Part shown: piece by piece, positions 19,145 to 25,842 of the stretch
Numbering within the stretch: position 1 is the stretch's first letter
Layout: every line of letters starts with the position of its first letter
DNA from: Bradyrhizobium sp. CB82
Lineage (GTDB): Bacteria > Pseudomonadota > Alphaproteobacteria > Rhizobiales > Xanthobacteraceae
DNA: 64,000 nucleotides
NCBI RefSeq assembly: GCF_029714405.1
Contig: NZ_CP121650.1
Location: 4,345,001-4,409,000 of the forward strand
Direction: 5' to 3'
Notes under the pieces: model-generated
The model's database searches: none
The model's input: only the letters and a program-made list of their open reading frames with translations
What the model was told of the DNA's origin: nothing
Made by a program: the position numbers and the translations under genes

Positions 19145-20119
19145 TTAAGGGGTTGGCAGTGGCGGTGGCCGGCTGCGCAGGAAGCGCTCGCGGAAACCGA
19201 AGATGGCATCGGCAAGCCCGAGCGCGATCATCGCGATCACGGGCCATCCGAGCACGACGACGACGGCGTAGGTCGAGCCGAGCCAGAACGCTCGGCTCCT
19301 CAGCGCAAGCGTCAGCGTATGCAGCACGGCGAAGCCGGTCAGCGCATAGGCCATCATCAGCGCCGCCGTGATGATCTGCGCGGCGATCGCGATCAGCCCG
19401 CCGGCGAAGCAGAAGGCGATGGCGATACACAGCACGGCGAGCGTCATCGACGGCAGCTCGGCGGTCATCAGCGCGGGCCAGGGACGGCGCAGCCGCCCCG
19501 ACGTCGCCGTCACCTTGGCCGAGAGCCAGAGGTTGAGGGTGAGCGTCATCATCGAAACGATGGTGGCAACGGCCGGTGCGACGGTCGCGAGCGCATCGAT
19601 GAACTGGTCGGTATCGCCGGAGACCTGCGGATCGGCCGCGTGGAGAATGCGCATCAAGCCGCGGCGCAGCGCGGTCGTGATGCCCTCGGCATCGCTGCCG
19701 AGCGTGAGCAGCGCCGCGATCGTGATCAGCGCGGAAAAGCCGGCGATCCACAGCAGGATCCGCCCGACCGGATACCATTCGATGTCGGGCTCGGCCGGCG
19801 GCTCAGCGCCCGCGGTGATCACGGCAGGGGTCGCATGGCGGCCGAGCAGCACGAGATGGCCGAGCCACCACGCCGGCAGCGCGACTGTGACGGCGAAGGC
19901 GAGGCAGTAGGGCAGGCCGAAAATGGCGCCGAGGCCGATCGCGGCGGCGATGCCGCCAAGGCTCGCATACAGCGGTCCCCAGCCGATCGCGGCGACCATC
20001 AGCGGCAGGGGCGAGAGGTAGAACAGAACGAGTGAGATCAGCGCGCCCGAGACGATCGAGGCGAACATCAGCGCCGACGCAGCGCCGGCGATCAGGGCAA
20101 TGAGTACAAGTGCCATCAT
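19145..20119 (-). CDS. DUF2232 multi-pass membrane protein
   Basis: 324 residues from the ATG at 20119, chosen because GGGAGCGGGA lies just upstream and the first helix (MMALVLIALIAGAASALMF) then begins at once; a start 15 codons earlier would add a polar segment. About eight hydrophobic helices cover the length. Family DUF2232 has no proven function. Its place between rpsR and rplI is conserved in Rhizobiales and some other bacteria, which implies co-expression with ribosomal proteins rather than a ribosomal role. Confidence 0.8.
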   Translation of the reverse strand: MMALVLIALIAGAASALMFASIVSGALISLVLFYLSPLPLMVAAIGWGPLYASLGGIAAAIGLGAIFGLPYCLAFAVTVALPAWWLGHLVLLGRHATPAVITAGAEPPAEPDIEWYPVGRILLWIAGFSALITIAALLTLGSDAEGITTALRRGLMRILHAADPQVSGDTDQFIDALATVAPAVATIVSMMTLTLNLWLSAKVTATSGRLRRPWPALMTAELPSMTLAVLCIAIAFCFAGGLIAIAAQIITAALMMAYALTGFAVLHTLTLALRSRAFWLGSTYAVVVVLGWPVIAMIALGLADAIFGFRERFLRSRPPPLPTP

Positions 20120-20209
20120 CAGCTGTCCCGCTCCCTTCGAGCGGTTAGAGGCATTTCGCCCCAACCATCGGCAACCGGACGACCCGGAAGCCTTATGAGT
20201 TCAACCACA

Positions 20210-20304
20210 GCATGATCCGGAAAAGTGTGAAGCGATTTTCCGGAAAGATCATGCGCAAGCAACAATCCAAAGTGCGATGACGATTCATCCCAATCTCATC
20301 GCGC
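20210..20304 (+). repeat. RIME-like palindromic repeat, copy 1
   Basis: Two hairpins in a row. GCATGATC(CGGAAAA) pairs with (TTTTCCGG)AAAGATCATGC over 20210-20254, and GCGATGA pairs with TCATCGC further on. The same layout recurs at 28501, 34463 and (reversed) 36003. It lies between rpsR and the DUF2232 gene. The sequence matches a repeat I recall as abundant between genes in Rhizobiales, similar in form to the Rhizobium intergenic mosaic elements. Confidence 0.8.
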
Positions 20305-20311
20305 GTTGGGG

Positions 20312-20342
20312 TCGACCGGCGGCTTCAAGCGCCGCCGGTCGA
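20312..20342. terminator. Strong hairpin after rpsR
   Basis: TCGACCGGCGGC (20312-20323) and GCCGCCGGTCGA (20331-20342) form a perfect 12-bp stem with a 7-base loop, 9 bases past the rpsR stop. No U-run follows on the minus strand, so it may be a pause or mRNA end-protecting hairpin rather than a full terminator; it would separate rpsF-rpsR from the downstream genes. Confidence 0.55.
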
Positions 20343-20350
20343 AATTCGTC

Positions 20351-20590
20351 TTAGCGGATCACGTAGGGCAAGAGGCCGAGGAACCGCGCGCGCTTGATGG
20401 CGCGGGCGAGCTCACGCTGCTTCTTGGCGGACACGGCCGTGATGCGGCTCGGCACGATCTTGCCGCGCTCGGAGACGTAACGCATCAGCAGCTTGGAATC
20501 CTTGTAGTCGATCTTCGGCGCGTTGGCGCCCGTGAACGGGCAGCTCTTGCGGCGACGGAAAAACGGACGGCGTGCACCAGCTTCAGCCAT
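20351..20590 (-). CDS. rpsR: 30S ribosomal protein S18
   Basis: 79 residues. [22 protein letters not shown] and [20 protein letters not shown] are the S18 signature. S18 binds the platform of the 30S subunit as a heterodimer with S6. It begins 5 bases after the rpsF stop, so the two are translated from one message in near 1:1 ratio. Confidence 0.98.
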   Translation of the reverse strand: MAEAGARRPFFRRRKSCPFTGANAPKIDYKDSKLLMRYVSERGKIVPSRITAVSAKKQRELARAIKRARFLGLLPYVIR

Positions 20591-20595
20591 TGTTC

Positions 20596-21063
20596 TTACT
20601 CCCCATCCGTCGTTTCAGCTTCTTCGCGCGGACGGCGCGGGCCGCGGTCACCGCGGAAGCCGCCTTCGCGGTCGCCACGGAAGCCGCCTTCACGCTCGCC
20701 GCGGAATCCACCACCGCGGTCATCGCGCTCGCGATCACGGTCGGCCTTGCGCATCATCGCGGAGGGACCTTCCTCCAGCTCCTCGACGCGAACGCTGAGA
20801 TAGCGGATCACGTCTTCGCTGATACGCTCCTGGCGCTCGATCTCGGCGATCGCCGCAGACGGCGCGTCGATGTTGAGCAGCACGAAGTGGGCCTTGCGAT
20901 TCTTGTTCATGCGGTAGGTGAGGGAGCGCACGCCCCAGTTCTCGGTCTTGGTGACCTTGCCGCCGAGACCCTCGACGATACCGGTCATCTGTGTCGTCAG
21001 CTCTTCAACCTGCTGCGGGCTCGCGTCCTGACGCGCGAGAAAGACATGCTCGTAAAGAGGCAT
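20596..21063 (-). CDS. rpsF: 30S ribosomal protein S6
   Basis: 155 residues from the ATG at 21063, which gives the canonical [15 protein letters not shown]. The core domain (to about residue 105) is followed by a tail of about 45 residues with repeated [16 protein letters not shown] units, giving an RGG-like Arg/Gly/Asp-rich extension. E. coli S6 has a C-terminal tail that is glutamylated; this one is different in composition. The ribosome site AAAGGA lies 5 bases before the ATG and can be paired by an upstream complementary sequence. Confidence 0.97.
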   Translation of the reverse strand: MPLYEHVFLARQDASPQQVEELTTQMTGIVEGLGGKVTKTENWGVRSLTYRMNKNRKAHFVLLNIDAPSAAIAEIERQERISEDVIRYLSVRVEELEEGPSAMMRKADRDRERDDRGGGFRGEREGGFRGDREGGFRGDRGPRRPREEAETTDGE

Positions 21064-21066
21064 GGA

Positions 21067-21129
21067 AGTCCTTTCCTCATGTTGGCGCTTCACCCGGCGT
21101 CAAGCCCTTCGAGGCCTTCGGAAAGGACT
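21067..21129 (-). promoter_or_regulatory. rpsF leader hairpin that sequesters the ribosome site
   Basis: In the mRNA, AGTCCTTTCC (21129-21120) is perfectly complementary over 10 bases to GGAAAGGACT (21076-21067), which contains the Shine-Dalgarno of rpsF. The 43-base loop holds GCTT...AAGC around a segment containing CCG. In many bacteria a leader RNA with a CCG bulge is bound by the S6:S18 dimer to repress the operon. The helix is seen directly; identity with the S6:S18 motif is inferred. Confidence 0.6.
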
Positions 21130-21270
21130 CGGACTTAAGCTCAGAAGGCGGAAACACGGGACGACGGGCCGACTGGCCCTGCCACATCAAAATCGCCACG
21201 AGAAGATCGATGGCGTGAATTTGCTGAGACCGTCCGTTCAGCTCCCGGCCGGGGTCTGCGGATGGCGCGC

Positions 21271-21298
21271 TTTATACGGATTTTGGCCGGCTTGGCAA
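21271..21298 (-). promoter_or_regulatory. Probable sigma-70 promoter of the rpsF operon
   Basis: On the minus strand, TTGCCA (-35, 21298-21293) and TATAAA (-10, 21276-21271) are separated by 16 bases. The start point would be near 21265, leaving a leader of about 200 bases before rpsF. This is the best promoter-like match in the 466-base gap. Confidence 0.6.
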
Positions 21299-21399
21299 GG
21301 TTCGGCGAGCGGTTTTGAGACCTGCAGAGAACAGCGCCGGTTCCGGTAAGGGAACACCGCGCTTGTACGGAATCCCCAAAGCTTATGGAAAGTTGTAGG

Positions 21400-21480
21400 T
21401 TAGCAACTGCCGGGGCTGAATTTCATCTCGAAACCATTTGTACCGGCAAGGGGCCGCCCTCAGGAGCGGCCCCTTTCGAT
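21400..21480 (+). ncRNA. Candidate small RNA ending in an orphan terminator
   Basis: In the gap between the divergent rpsF and tetR genes there is an intrinsic terminator on the plus strand (21448-21475) with no gene upstream of it on that strand. Just before it, TGCCGG (21408-21413) can pair with CCGGCA (21443-21448), making a two-stem arrangement typical of short regulatory RNAs. The 5' end is unknown; no strong promoter is evident. The rest of the gap (21130-21400) holds the rpsF promoter and no gene. Confidence 0.3.
21448..21479 (+). terminator. Intrinsic terminator upstream of tetR
   Basis: AAGGGGCCGC (21448-21457) pairs perfectly with GCGGCCCCTT (21466-21475) around an 8-base loop, then TTCGATT. 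It is orphaned: the nearest upstream gene reads the other way. It shields tetR from upstream transcription or ends a short RNA. Confidence 0.65.
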
Positions 21481-21519
21481 TCCAGGGCAATCGAGCCGCA
21501 TGCTCCTGTTCTTGATCTA

Positions 21520-21544
21520 TTTGTTTGTATAGCATACAAATAAA
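21520..21544. promoter_or_regulatory. Palindromic operator candidate for the TetR/desaturase operon
   Basis: TTTGTTTGTATAGCATACAAATAAA: perfect 7-bp arms TTTGTAT and ATACAAA around three bases, extended by three more outer pairs after one mismatch. It ends 4 bases before the ribosome site of the TetR gene, where binding would block initiation. TetR-family repressors commonly bind such palindromes next to their own gene. Confidence 0.6.
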
Positions 21545-21559
21545 GGTCGGGAGGTGCCG

Positions 21560-22264
21560 ATGGCCAAATCTGCCAAAGGTCCAGTGGAAGCGCCTCAGAG
21601 CGACCCAAAGCATGCTGCCCGGGCCACCCGCTCGGCGGGGCGCAAGATGCGCTCGCTGCTCCTCGATGCGGCCAGTCCCTTGTTCAAGGAGCAAGGGCTC
21701 TCTGGGACATCGATTTCCGGCATCGCGACCGCCGCGAATGCATTCCCAAGCCAGATCACCTATTACTTCCGCACCAAGGAGGCGCTGTTCGTCGAATGCG
21801 CCTGCCGCGATCTCCTGTATCTGGCGCGCGCCACCGAGCAGGCGGCCATGAAGGCGCATACCCCGCAGGCCTATACGCATGCGCTCGCGCAGACGGTGAC
21901 GGCGACCGATTCGGTGGCCTTCTTCGCCGAAGCGCTGACGTTGACGCGGCGGCGACAGGATCTGGCGCCGCTGGTCGAGCGCACCATCGAGCGCCTGCAC
22001 GCCGAGGGCGCGCGCGCCTATGCGGCCCAGGTCGAGCGCCACGGCTGGCGGACGTTGCGTGCGCCCGACGAGAGCTCGCGCAGGTTCTGGGCGGTGGCGA
22101 TCGGCGTCATCGTGGAGGGCTACGCGATGGGCCGCTCGCCGGATCAGCTGTGCGCTGAGATGCTGCGCGTGCTGGGTGAGCAGGCGAGATCGGCAAGCGA
22201 TGCGTCACGCCTGCGGCTCGTCGACCATCGTGACACATCAATATCAACGGACGGGGAGAGCTAG
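21560..22264 (+). CDS. TetR-family transcriptional regulator
   Basis: 234 residues from the ATG at 21560, with GGGAGG 5 bases upstream; a GTG two codons earlier is also open. The helix-turn-helix lies at about residues 29-78 (LLDAASPLFKEQGLSGTSISGIATAANAF and SQITYYFRTKEALF), followed by an alpha-helical ligand-binding domain. It is followed after 3 bases by a fatty acid desaturase, so the pair is almost certainly one operon. By analogy with DesT of Pseudomonas, it may sense acyl chains and repress the desaturase. Autoregulation through the palindrome just upstream is likely. Confidence 0.88.
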   Translation: MAKSAKGPVEAPQSDPKHAARATRSAGRKMRSLLLDAASPLFKEQGLSGTSISGIATAANAFPSQITYYFRTKEALFVECACRDLLYLARATEQAAMKAHTPQAYTHALAQTVTATDSVAFFAEALTLTRRRQDLAPLVERTIERLHAEGARAYAAQVERHGWRTLRAPDESSRRFWAVAIGVIVEGYAMGRSPDQLCAEMLRVLGEQARSASDASRLRLVDHRDTSISTDGES

Positions 22265-22267
22265 GCC

Positions 22268-23293
22268 ATGACCGCGCTTCGCATGCGTGCCCGCGATTTC
22301 CTGACCGAGGACCAGCTCGTCGACGTGCGCGAGCGCGTCACATGGAAGGGCGTTGCGCTGATCGTGCACGCCTGGGCGCTGATCGCGGCTGCGATCGCAC
22401 TGGTCGCGTGGTGGCCCAATCCGCTGACCTACATTCTCGCGGTTGCGATCATCGGCTCGCGCCAGCTGGGCCTGGCGATCCTCATGCATGACGGCGCGCA
22501 TGGCTGCCTGTCGCCGGATGAAAAGACCAACCTGGCGCTGAGCCAATGGTTCTGCGCCTATCCGATCTTCGCGGAGACGCGGGGCTATCGCCGCTATCAC
22601 TTGCAACACCACGCGCGTACCCAGCAGGAGGACGATCCCGATCTCGTGCTGTCGACGCCATTCCCGATCACCCAGCTCAGCTACCACCGCAAATTCATCC
22701 GCGATCTCACCGGGCAGACCGGCTACCAGCAGCGCAAGGCACAGCTGCTTAATGCGCTGGGTCCGAAGGAGTGGCCGTGGTCGCAGCGCGCCGCGCATTT
22801 CTGGGTGCAGCTCGGGCCGCAATGCGTCACGAATGCGCTTCTGTTTGCAGTGCTCGCGGCCGCCGGCGTGTGGTGGGCCTATCCGCTGTTATGGCTGGTG
22901 CCGCTCCTGACCTGGCAGATGGTCATCACCCGCATCCGCAACATCGCAGAGCACGCCGTCGTGCCCGACAGCAGCGATCCCCTGCGCAACACCCGCACCA
23001 CGCATGCCAATTTTCTCGAGCGCCTGTTCATCGCGCCCTATTACGTGAACTATCACCTCGAGCATCATCTGCTGTTCTACGTGCCCTGCTACAACTTGCC
23101 CAAGGTGCATCGCCTGCTCTGCGAAAGCCGCCACGCCGGCCGCATGGAAGTGCAGCCGAACTATCTTGCCGTGCTGCGGCTGGCGACCGCGAAGCCTGAT
23201 CACGAGGATCGTCCCGGCCAACTGGCGAGCAGCGCGCGACGCGCGAGGGCGGGCGCGAACGTCGACGCTAACCAGACAGCGGGCGGCTTCTAA
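22268..23293 (+). CDS. Membrane fatty acid desaturase
   Basis: 341 residues. The three histidine boxes of the membrane-bound di-iron desaturases are complete: HDGAH (about 77), HLQHH (about 116) and HLEHH (about 262). Several hydrophobic helices flank them (ALIVHAWALIAAAIALVAWW; CVTNALLFAVLAAAGVWWAY). It introduces a double bond into acyl chains using O2 and an electron donor; the position is not readable. Translationally linked to the TetR gene (3-base gap). Products could be substrates for the Cfa enzyme encoded at 15748. Confidence 0.9.
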   Translation: MTALRMRARDFLTEDQLVDVRERVTWKGVALIVHAWALIAAAIALVAWWPNPLTYILAVAIIGSRQLGLAILMHDGAHGCLSPDEKTNLALSQWFCAYPIFAETRGYRRYHLQHHARTQQEDDPDLVLSTPFPITQLSYHRKFIRDLTGQTGYQQRKAQLLNALGPKEWPWSQRAAHFWVQLGPQCVTNALLFAVLAAAGVWWAYPLLWLVPLLTWQMVITRIRNIAEHAVVPDSSDPLRNTRTTHANFLERLFIAPYYVNYHLEHHLLFYVPCYNLPKVHRLLCESRHAGRMEVQPNYLAVLRLATAKPDHEDRPGQLASSARRARAGANVDANQTAGGF

Positions 23294-23320
23294 GGGGGCG
23301 GGTGTTGCCCCCATCACAGC

Positions 23321-23350
23321 TTGACATTGCGCCCCCGGTCAGTGTCTACG
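23321..23350 (+). promoter_or_regulatory. Candidate promoter of the fabD operon
   Basis: TTGACA (23321-23326) followed after 18 bases by TCTACG (23345-23350), in the 151-base gap between the desaturase and fabD. The -35 is consensus; the -10 is weak. The leader would be about 90 bases. Confidence 0.4.
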
Positions 23351-23444
23351 GCCCCCTTTGGAGCATGATCGGGAACCTCGGGCAGCCGCCGGCGTAGAAT
23401 GGCCGCCTGATCCTGAATGAGACTCAGCAAGCCAGGGAGCGCCG

Positions 23445-24404
23445 ATGACGGCAGCATTCACATTTCCGGGGCAGGGGTCCCAGGCGGTCGGCATGGGCAA
23501 GGCCCTGGCCGACGCCTTTCCTGCGGCCCGCGCCGTGTTCGACGAGGTCGATGCCGCGCTCGGGGAAAAGCTCACCGCGACCATCTGGGATGGCCCGGCC
23601 GAGACCCTCCAGCTCACCGAAAACGCCCAGCCGGCCCTGATGGCGGTGTCGCTCGCCACCCAGCGCGTGCTGGAGGCCGAGGCTGGATTTTCCGTGGAGC
23701 GGGATGCAGCCTTCGTCGCGGGGCACTCGCTCGGCGAATATTCGGCGTTGGCTGCGGCCGGGAGCCTGACGATTTCCGATACCGCGCGGCTGCTGCGCAC
23801 CCGCGGTCTCGCAATGCAAAAGGCCGTGCCGGTCGGCGCCGGCGCGATGGCCGCGCTGCTCGGCCTCGACTATGAGGCGGCGATCGAAGTCGCCAATGAG
23901 GCGGCACAGGGCCAGGTCTGCCAGGCCGCCAACGACAATGGCGGCGGTCAGGTCGTGGTCTCCGGCGACAAGGCTGCTGTCGATCGCGCCGTCGAGATCG
24001 CCAAGGGTAAAGGCGCCAAGCGCGCGATGCTGTTGCCGGTGTCCGCGCCGTTCCATTGCAAATTGATGCAGCCGGCCGCCGATGCGATGGCGGAGGCGCT
24101 CTCCAAGGTCACGATCAAGGCGCCCGCAGCGCCCCTGGTCTCCAACGTGCTGGCCAGCGCCATCACCGGTCCCGACGAGATCCGCCGCCGCCTTGTCGAG
24201 CAGGTCACCGGCACGGTGCGCTGGCGCGAGTCGGTCTCCTATATGGCTGGTCAGGGCGTCACGCGCTTCTTCGAGATCGGGGCGGGCAAGGTGCTGACGG
24301 GTCTCGTCAAGCGTATCGCCGACGGTGCCGTTGGCGTGGCCGTCGGCGGACCGAACGATATTGCCGCGGCCAAGGACGCCTTGGCTGCCGCGAAGCAGGG
24401 GTGA
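23445..24404 (+). CDS. fabD: Malonyl-CoA:ACP transacylase
   Basis: 319 residues. The N-terminal FPGQGSQAVGMGK and the nucleophile serine in AGHSLGEYSALAAAG (about 93) are diagnostic, with the partner histidine in SAPFHCKLM (about 203). It loads malonyl groups on acyl carrier protein, starting each elongation cycle. It is the first gene of fabD-fabG-acpP-fabF. The TGA at 24402 lies in the first copy of a 35-bp tandem duplication that carries the fabG ribosome site and start. Confidence 0.97.
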   Translation: MTAAFTFPGQGSQAVGMGKALADAFPAARAVFDEVDAALGEKLTATIWDGPAETLQLTENAQPALMAVSLATQRVLEAEAGFSVERDAAFVAGHSLGEYSALAAAGSLTISDTARLLRTRGLAMQKAVPVGAGAMAALLGLDYEAAIEVANEAAQGQVCQAANDNGGGQVVVSGDKAAVDRAVEIAKGKGAKRAMLLPVSAPFHCKLMQPAADAMAEALSKVTIKAPAAPLVSNVLASAITGPDEIRRRLVEQVTGTVRWRESVSYMAGQGVTRFFEIGAGKVLTGLVKRIADGAVGVAVGGPNDIAAAKDALAAAKQG

Positions 24405-24470
24405 GGAGCTTTTCATGTTCGATCTGACTGGCAGGGTGAGGAGCTTTTCATGTTCGATCTGACTGGCAGG
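24401..24470 (+). repeat. Perfect 35-bp tandem duplication over the fabG start
   Basis: 24401-24435 and 24436-24470 are identical over 35 bases. Each unit carries GTGAGGAGC (stop codon region and ribosome site), TTTTC, the ATG and six fabG codons (FDLTGR). The unit ends GCAGG and the first copy is preceded by GCAGGG, so the duplication may have arisen through this microhomology. Since 35 is not a multiple of three, the two ATGs are in different frames. Confidence 0.98.
24415..24462 (+). other. Decoy start and 15-codon upstream ORF
   Basis: The first copy of the duplicated start opens a short frame, MFDLTGRVRSFSCSI, ending at a TGA (24460-24462) 12 bases beyond the true fabG ATG at 24450. It has the same ribosome site and spacing as fabG, so ribosomes should use it. 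It either competes with fabG or feeds ribosomes to it by stop-restart. Whether the peptide itself matters is unknown. Confidence 0.55.
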
Positions 24471-25187
24471 AAGGCGCTCGTCACCGGCGCGACCGGCGGC
24501 ATCGGCGGCGCGATTGCACTGGCGCTGCATGCGCAGGGCGCCACGGTTGCGCTTTCGGGGACGCGCAAAGAAGTACTGGACGAGCTCGCCGGCAAGCTCG
24601 GCGAGCGCGTTCACGTGCTGCCGTGCAATCTCTCCAAGGCCGACGAGGTCGAGGCGCTGGTGCCCGCAGCGGAAGCCGCGATGGGACAGGTCGACATCCT
24701 CGTCGCCAATGCCGGCATCACGCGCGACAATCTCTTCGTGCAGCTCCGCGACGAGGACTGGGAAGAGGTCATCAACGTCAACCTGACCGCGACTTTCCGC
24801 CTCGCGCGCGCCGCGACGAAGCTGATGATGCGCAAGCGCTTCGGCCGCATCATCGCGATCACGTCGGTGGTCGGCGTCACCGGCAATCCCGGCCAGGGCA
24901 ATTACACCGCGTCGAAAGCGGGCCTGATCGGCATGATCAAGACGCTCGGCGCCGAATACGCCAAGCGCGGCGTGACCGCGAACTGCATCGCGCCCGGCTT
25001 CATCAAGACGCCGATGACGGATGCGCTCAACGACAAGCAGCGCGAGACGATTCTGACCAAGGTTCCGGCCGCCCGGCTGGGTACGCCGGAGGATATTGCT
25101 GCAGCCGCGGTCTATCTCAGCTCCAACGAAGCAGGCTACGTCACCGGCCAGACCATCCACGTCAACGGCGGCATGGCCATGATCTGA
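24450..25187 (+). CDS. fabG: 3-oxoacyl-ACP reductase
   Basis: 245 residues, SDR fold. TGATGGIGGA (about 14) binds NADPH, ANAGITRDN and the Ser-Tyr-Lys triad (ITSVVGVTGNPGQGNYTASK) are complete, and the C-terminal VTGQTIHVNGGMAM matches FabG. It reduces the beta-keto group during each elongation cycle. The true start is the second of two duplicated ATGs; only it is in frame. Its ribosome site GAGGAG lies 6-10 bases upstream. Confidence 0.97.
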   Translation: MFDLTGRKALVTGATGGIGGAIALALHAQGATVALSGTRKEVLDELAGKLGERVHVLPCNLSKADEVEALVPAAEAAMGQVDILVANAGITRDNLFVQLRDEDWEEVINVNLTATFRLARAATKLMMRKRFGRIIAITSVVGVTGNPGQGNYTASKAGLIGMIKTLGAEYAKRGVTANCIAPGFIKTPMTDALNDKQRETILTKVPAARLGTPEDIAAAAVYLSSNEAGYVTGQTIHVNGGMAMI

Positions 25188-25497
25188 ACGTAATCCGGCT
25201 GGCCTAGGGCCGGGCGGACCGGATGCGGCAAACGGCCGTTTCCGAAGCGAATTGAGGCTTGTAGTCAAGGCAGTTGAAGTATGATAACCGGACCTTCAAC
25301 GGACGGGCAAAGAACGCCATTGCAGGTTTTTGAAACCCTGTATATTGGCGATGCGGAGCCTTGGCCGTCGTTCGCCGGGCCCAGCATCGGCTAGGTTGGG
25401 GCCAAATCAAGTTCGTACGCAAAGGCAGTAAAACGACCACGACGGCTCGTATCGTCCCGGGGGGTCGGGTCTACAGGGAACAACACGAGGTTAAGCA
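25188..25497 (+). other. Gene-free leader of acpP
   Basis: 310 bases between fabG and acpP with no credible gene. An AT-rich patch (TTTTTGAAACCCTGTATATTGG, about 25326-25347) is the likeliest promoter core: TTGCAG and TATATT are only 15 bases apart, so the match is imperfect. acpP is usually expressed far above its neighbours, so a separate promoter here is expected. The last 16 bases hold CACGAGGTTAAGCA before the ATG, a GAGG ribosome site. Confidence 0.4.
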
Positions 25498-25737
25498 ATG
25501 AGTGACATTGGCGAACGGGTTAAGAAGATCGTGGTCGAACACCTTGGTGTTGAGCCCGAGAAGGTTATCGACAGCGCGAGCTTCATTGACGACCTCGGCG
25601 CCGACAGTCTGGACACCGTCGAGCTGGTGATGGCGTTCGAAGAAGAGTTCGGTTGCGAGATTCCGGACGATGCCGCGGAAACGATTCTCACCGTCGGCGA
25701 CGCGACCAAGTTTCTCGAGAAGAACGCGAAGAGCTAA
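25498..25737 (+). CDS. acpP: Acyl carrier protein
   Basis: 79 residues, acidic, with the phosphopantetheine serine in the universal [19 protein letters not shown] motif (Ser about 37). It carries the growing acyl chain for FabD, FabG and FabF and for lipid A and phospholipid synthesis. Long gaps on both sides and a hairpin downstream suggest its own abundant short message. Confidence 0.99.
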   Translation: MSDIGERVKKIVVEHLGVEPEKVIDSASFIDDLGADSLDTVELVMAFEEEFGCEIPDDAAETILTVGDATKFLEKNAKS

Positions 25738-25763
25738 GGCTCCAAAATCCGCGGTGGAACCAC

Positions 25764-25800
25764 GAAACCGGACGGATCGCGCCTGCGGTCCACCGGTTTC
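25764..25800 (+). terminator. Terminator or attenuator between acpP and fabF
   Basis: GAAACCGG (25764-25771) pairs with CCGGTTTC (25793-25800); inside, GGATCGC pairs with GCGGTCC with one G-U. It is followed by TTATTAT. It would cut most transcripts after acpP while letting some reach fabF 42 bases on. Confidence 0.6.
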
Positions 25801-25842
25801 TTATTATCGGCCGCGAGTCCTTGAGAACCGGAGTTTTGGGAT

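Noticed and set aside
19145..20119. DUF2232 gene as a novel insertion splitting the ribosomal operon
   Set aside because: To my knowledge this position between rpsR and rplI is common in Rhizobiales, so it is not unusual.
23424..25268. A 614-codon minus-strand open frame across fabD and fabG
   Set aside because: It spans two genuine genes and the duplicated junction. Composition is that of an antisense shadow.
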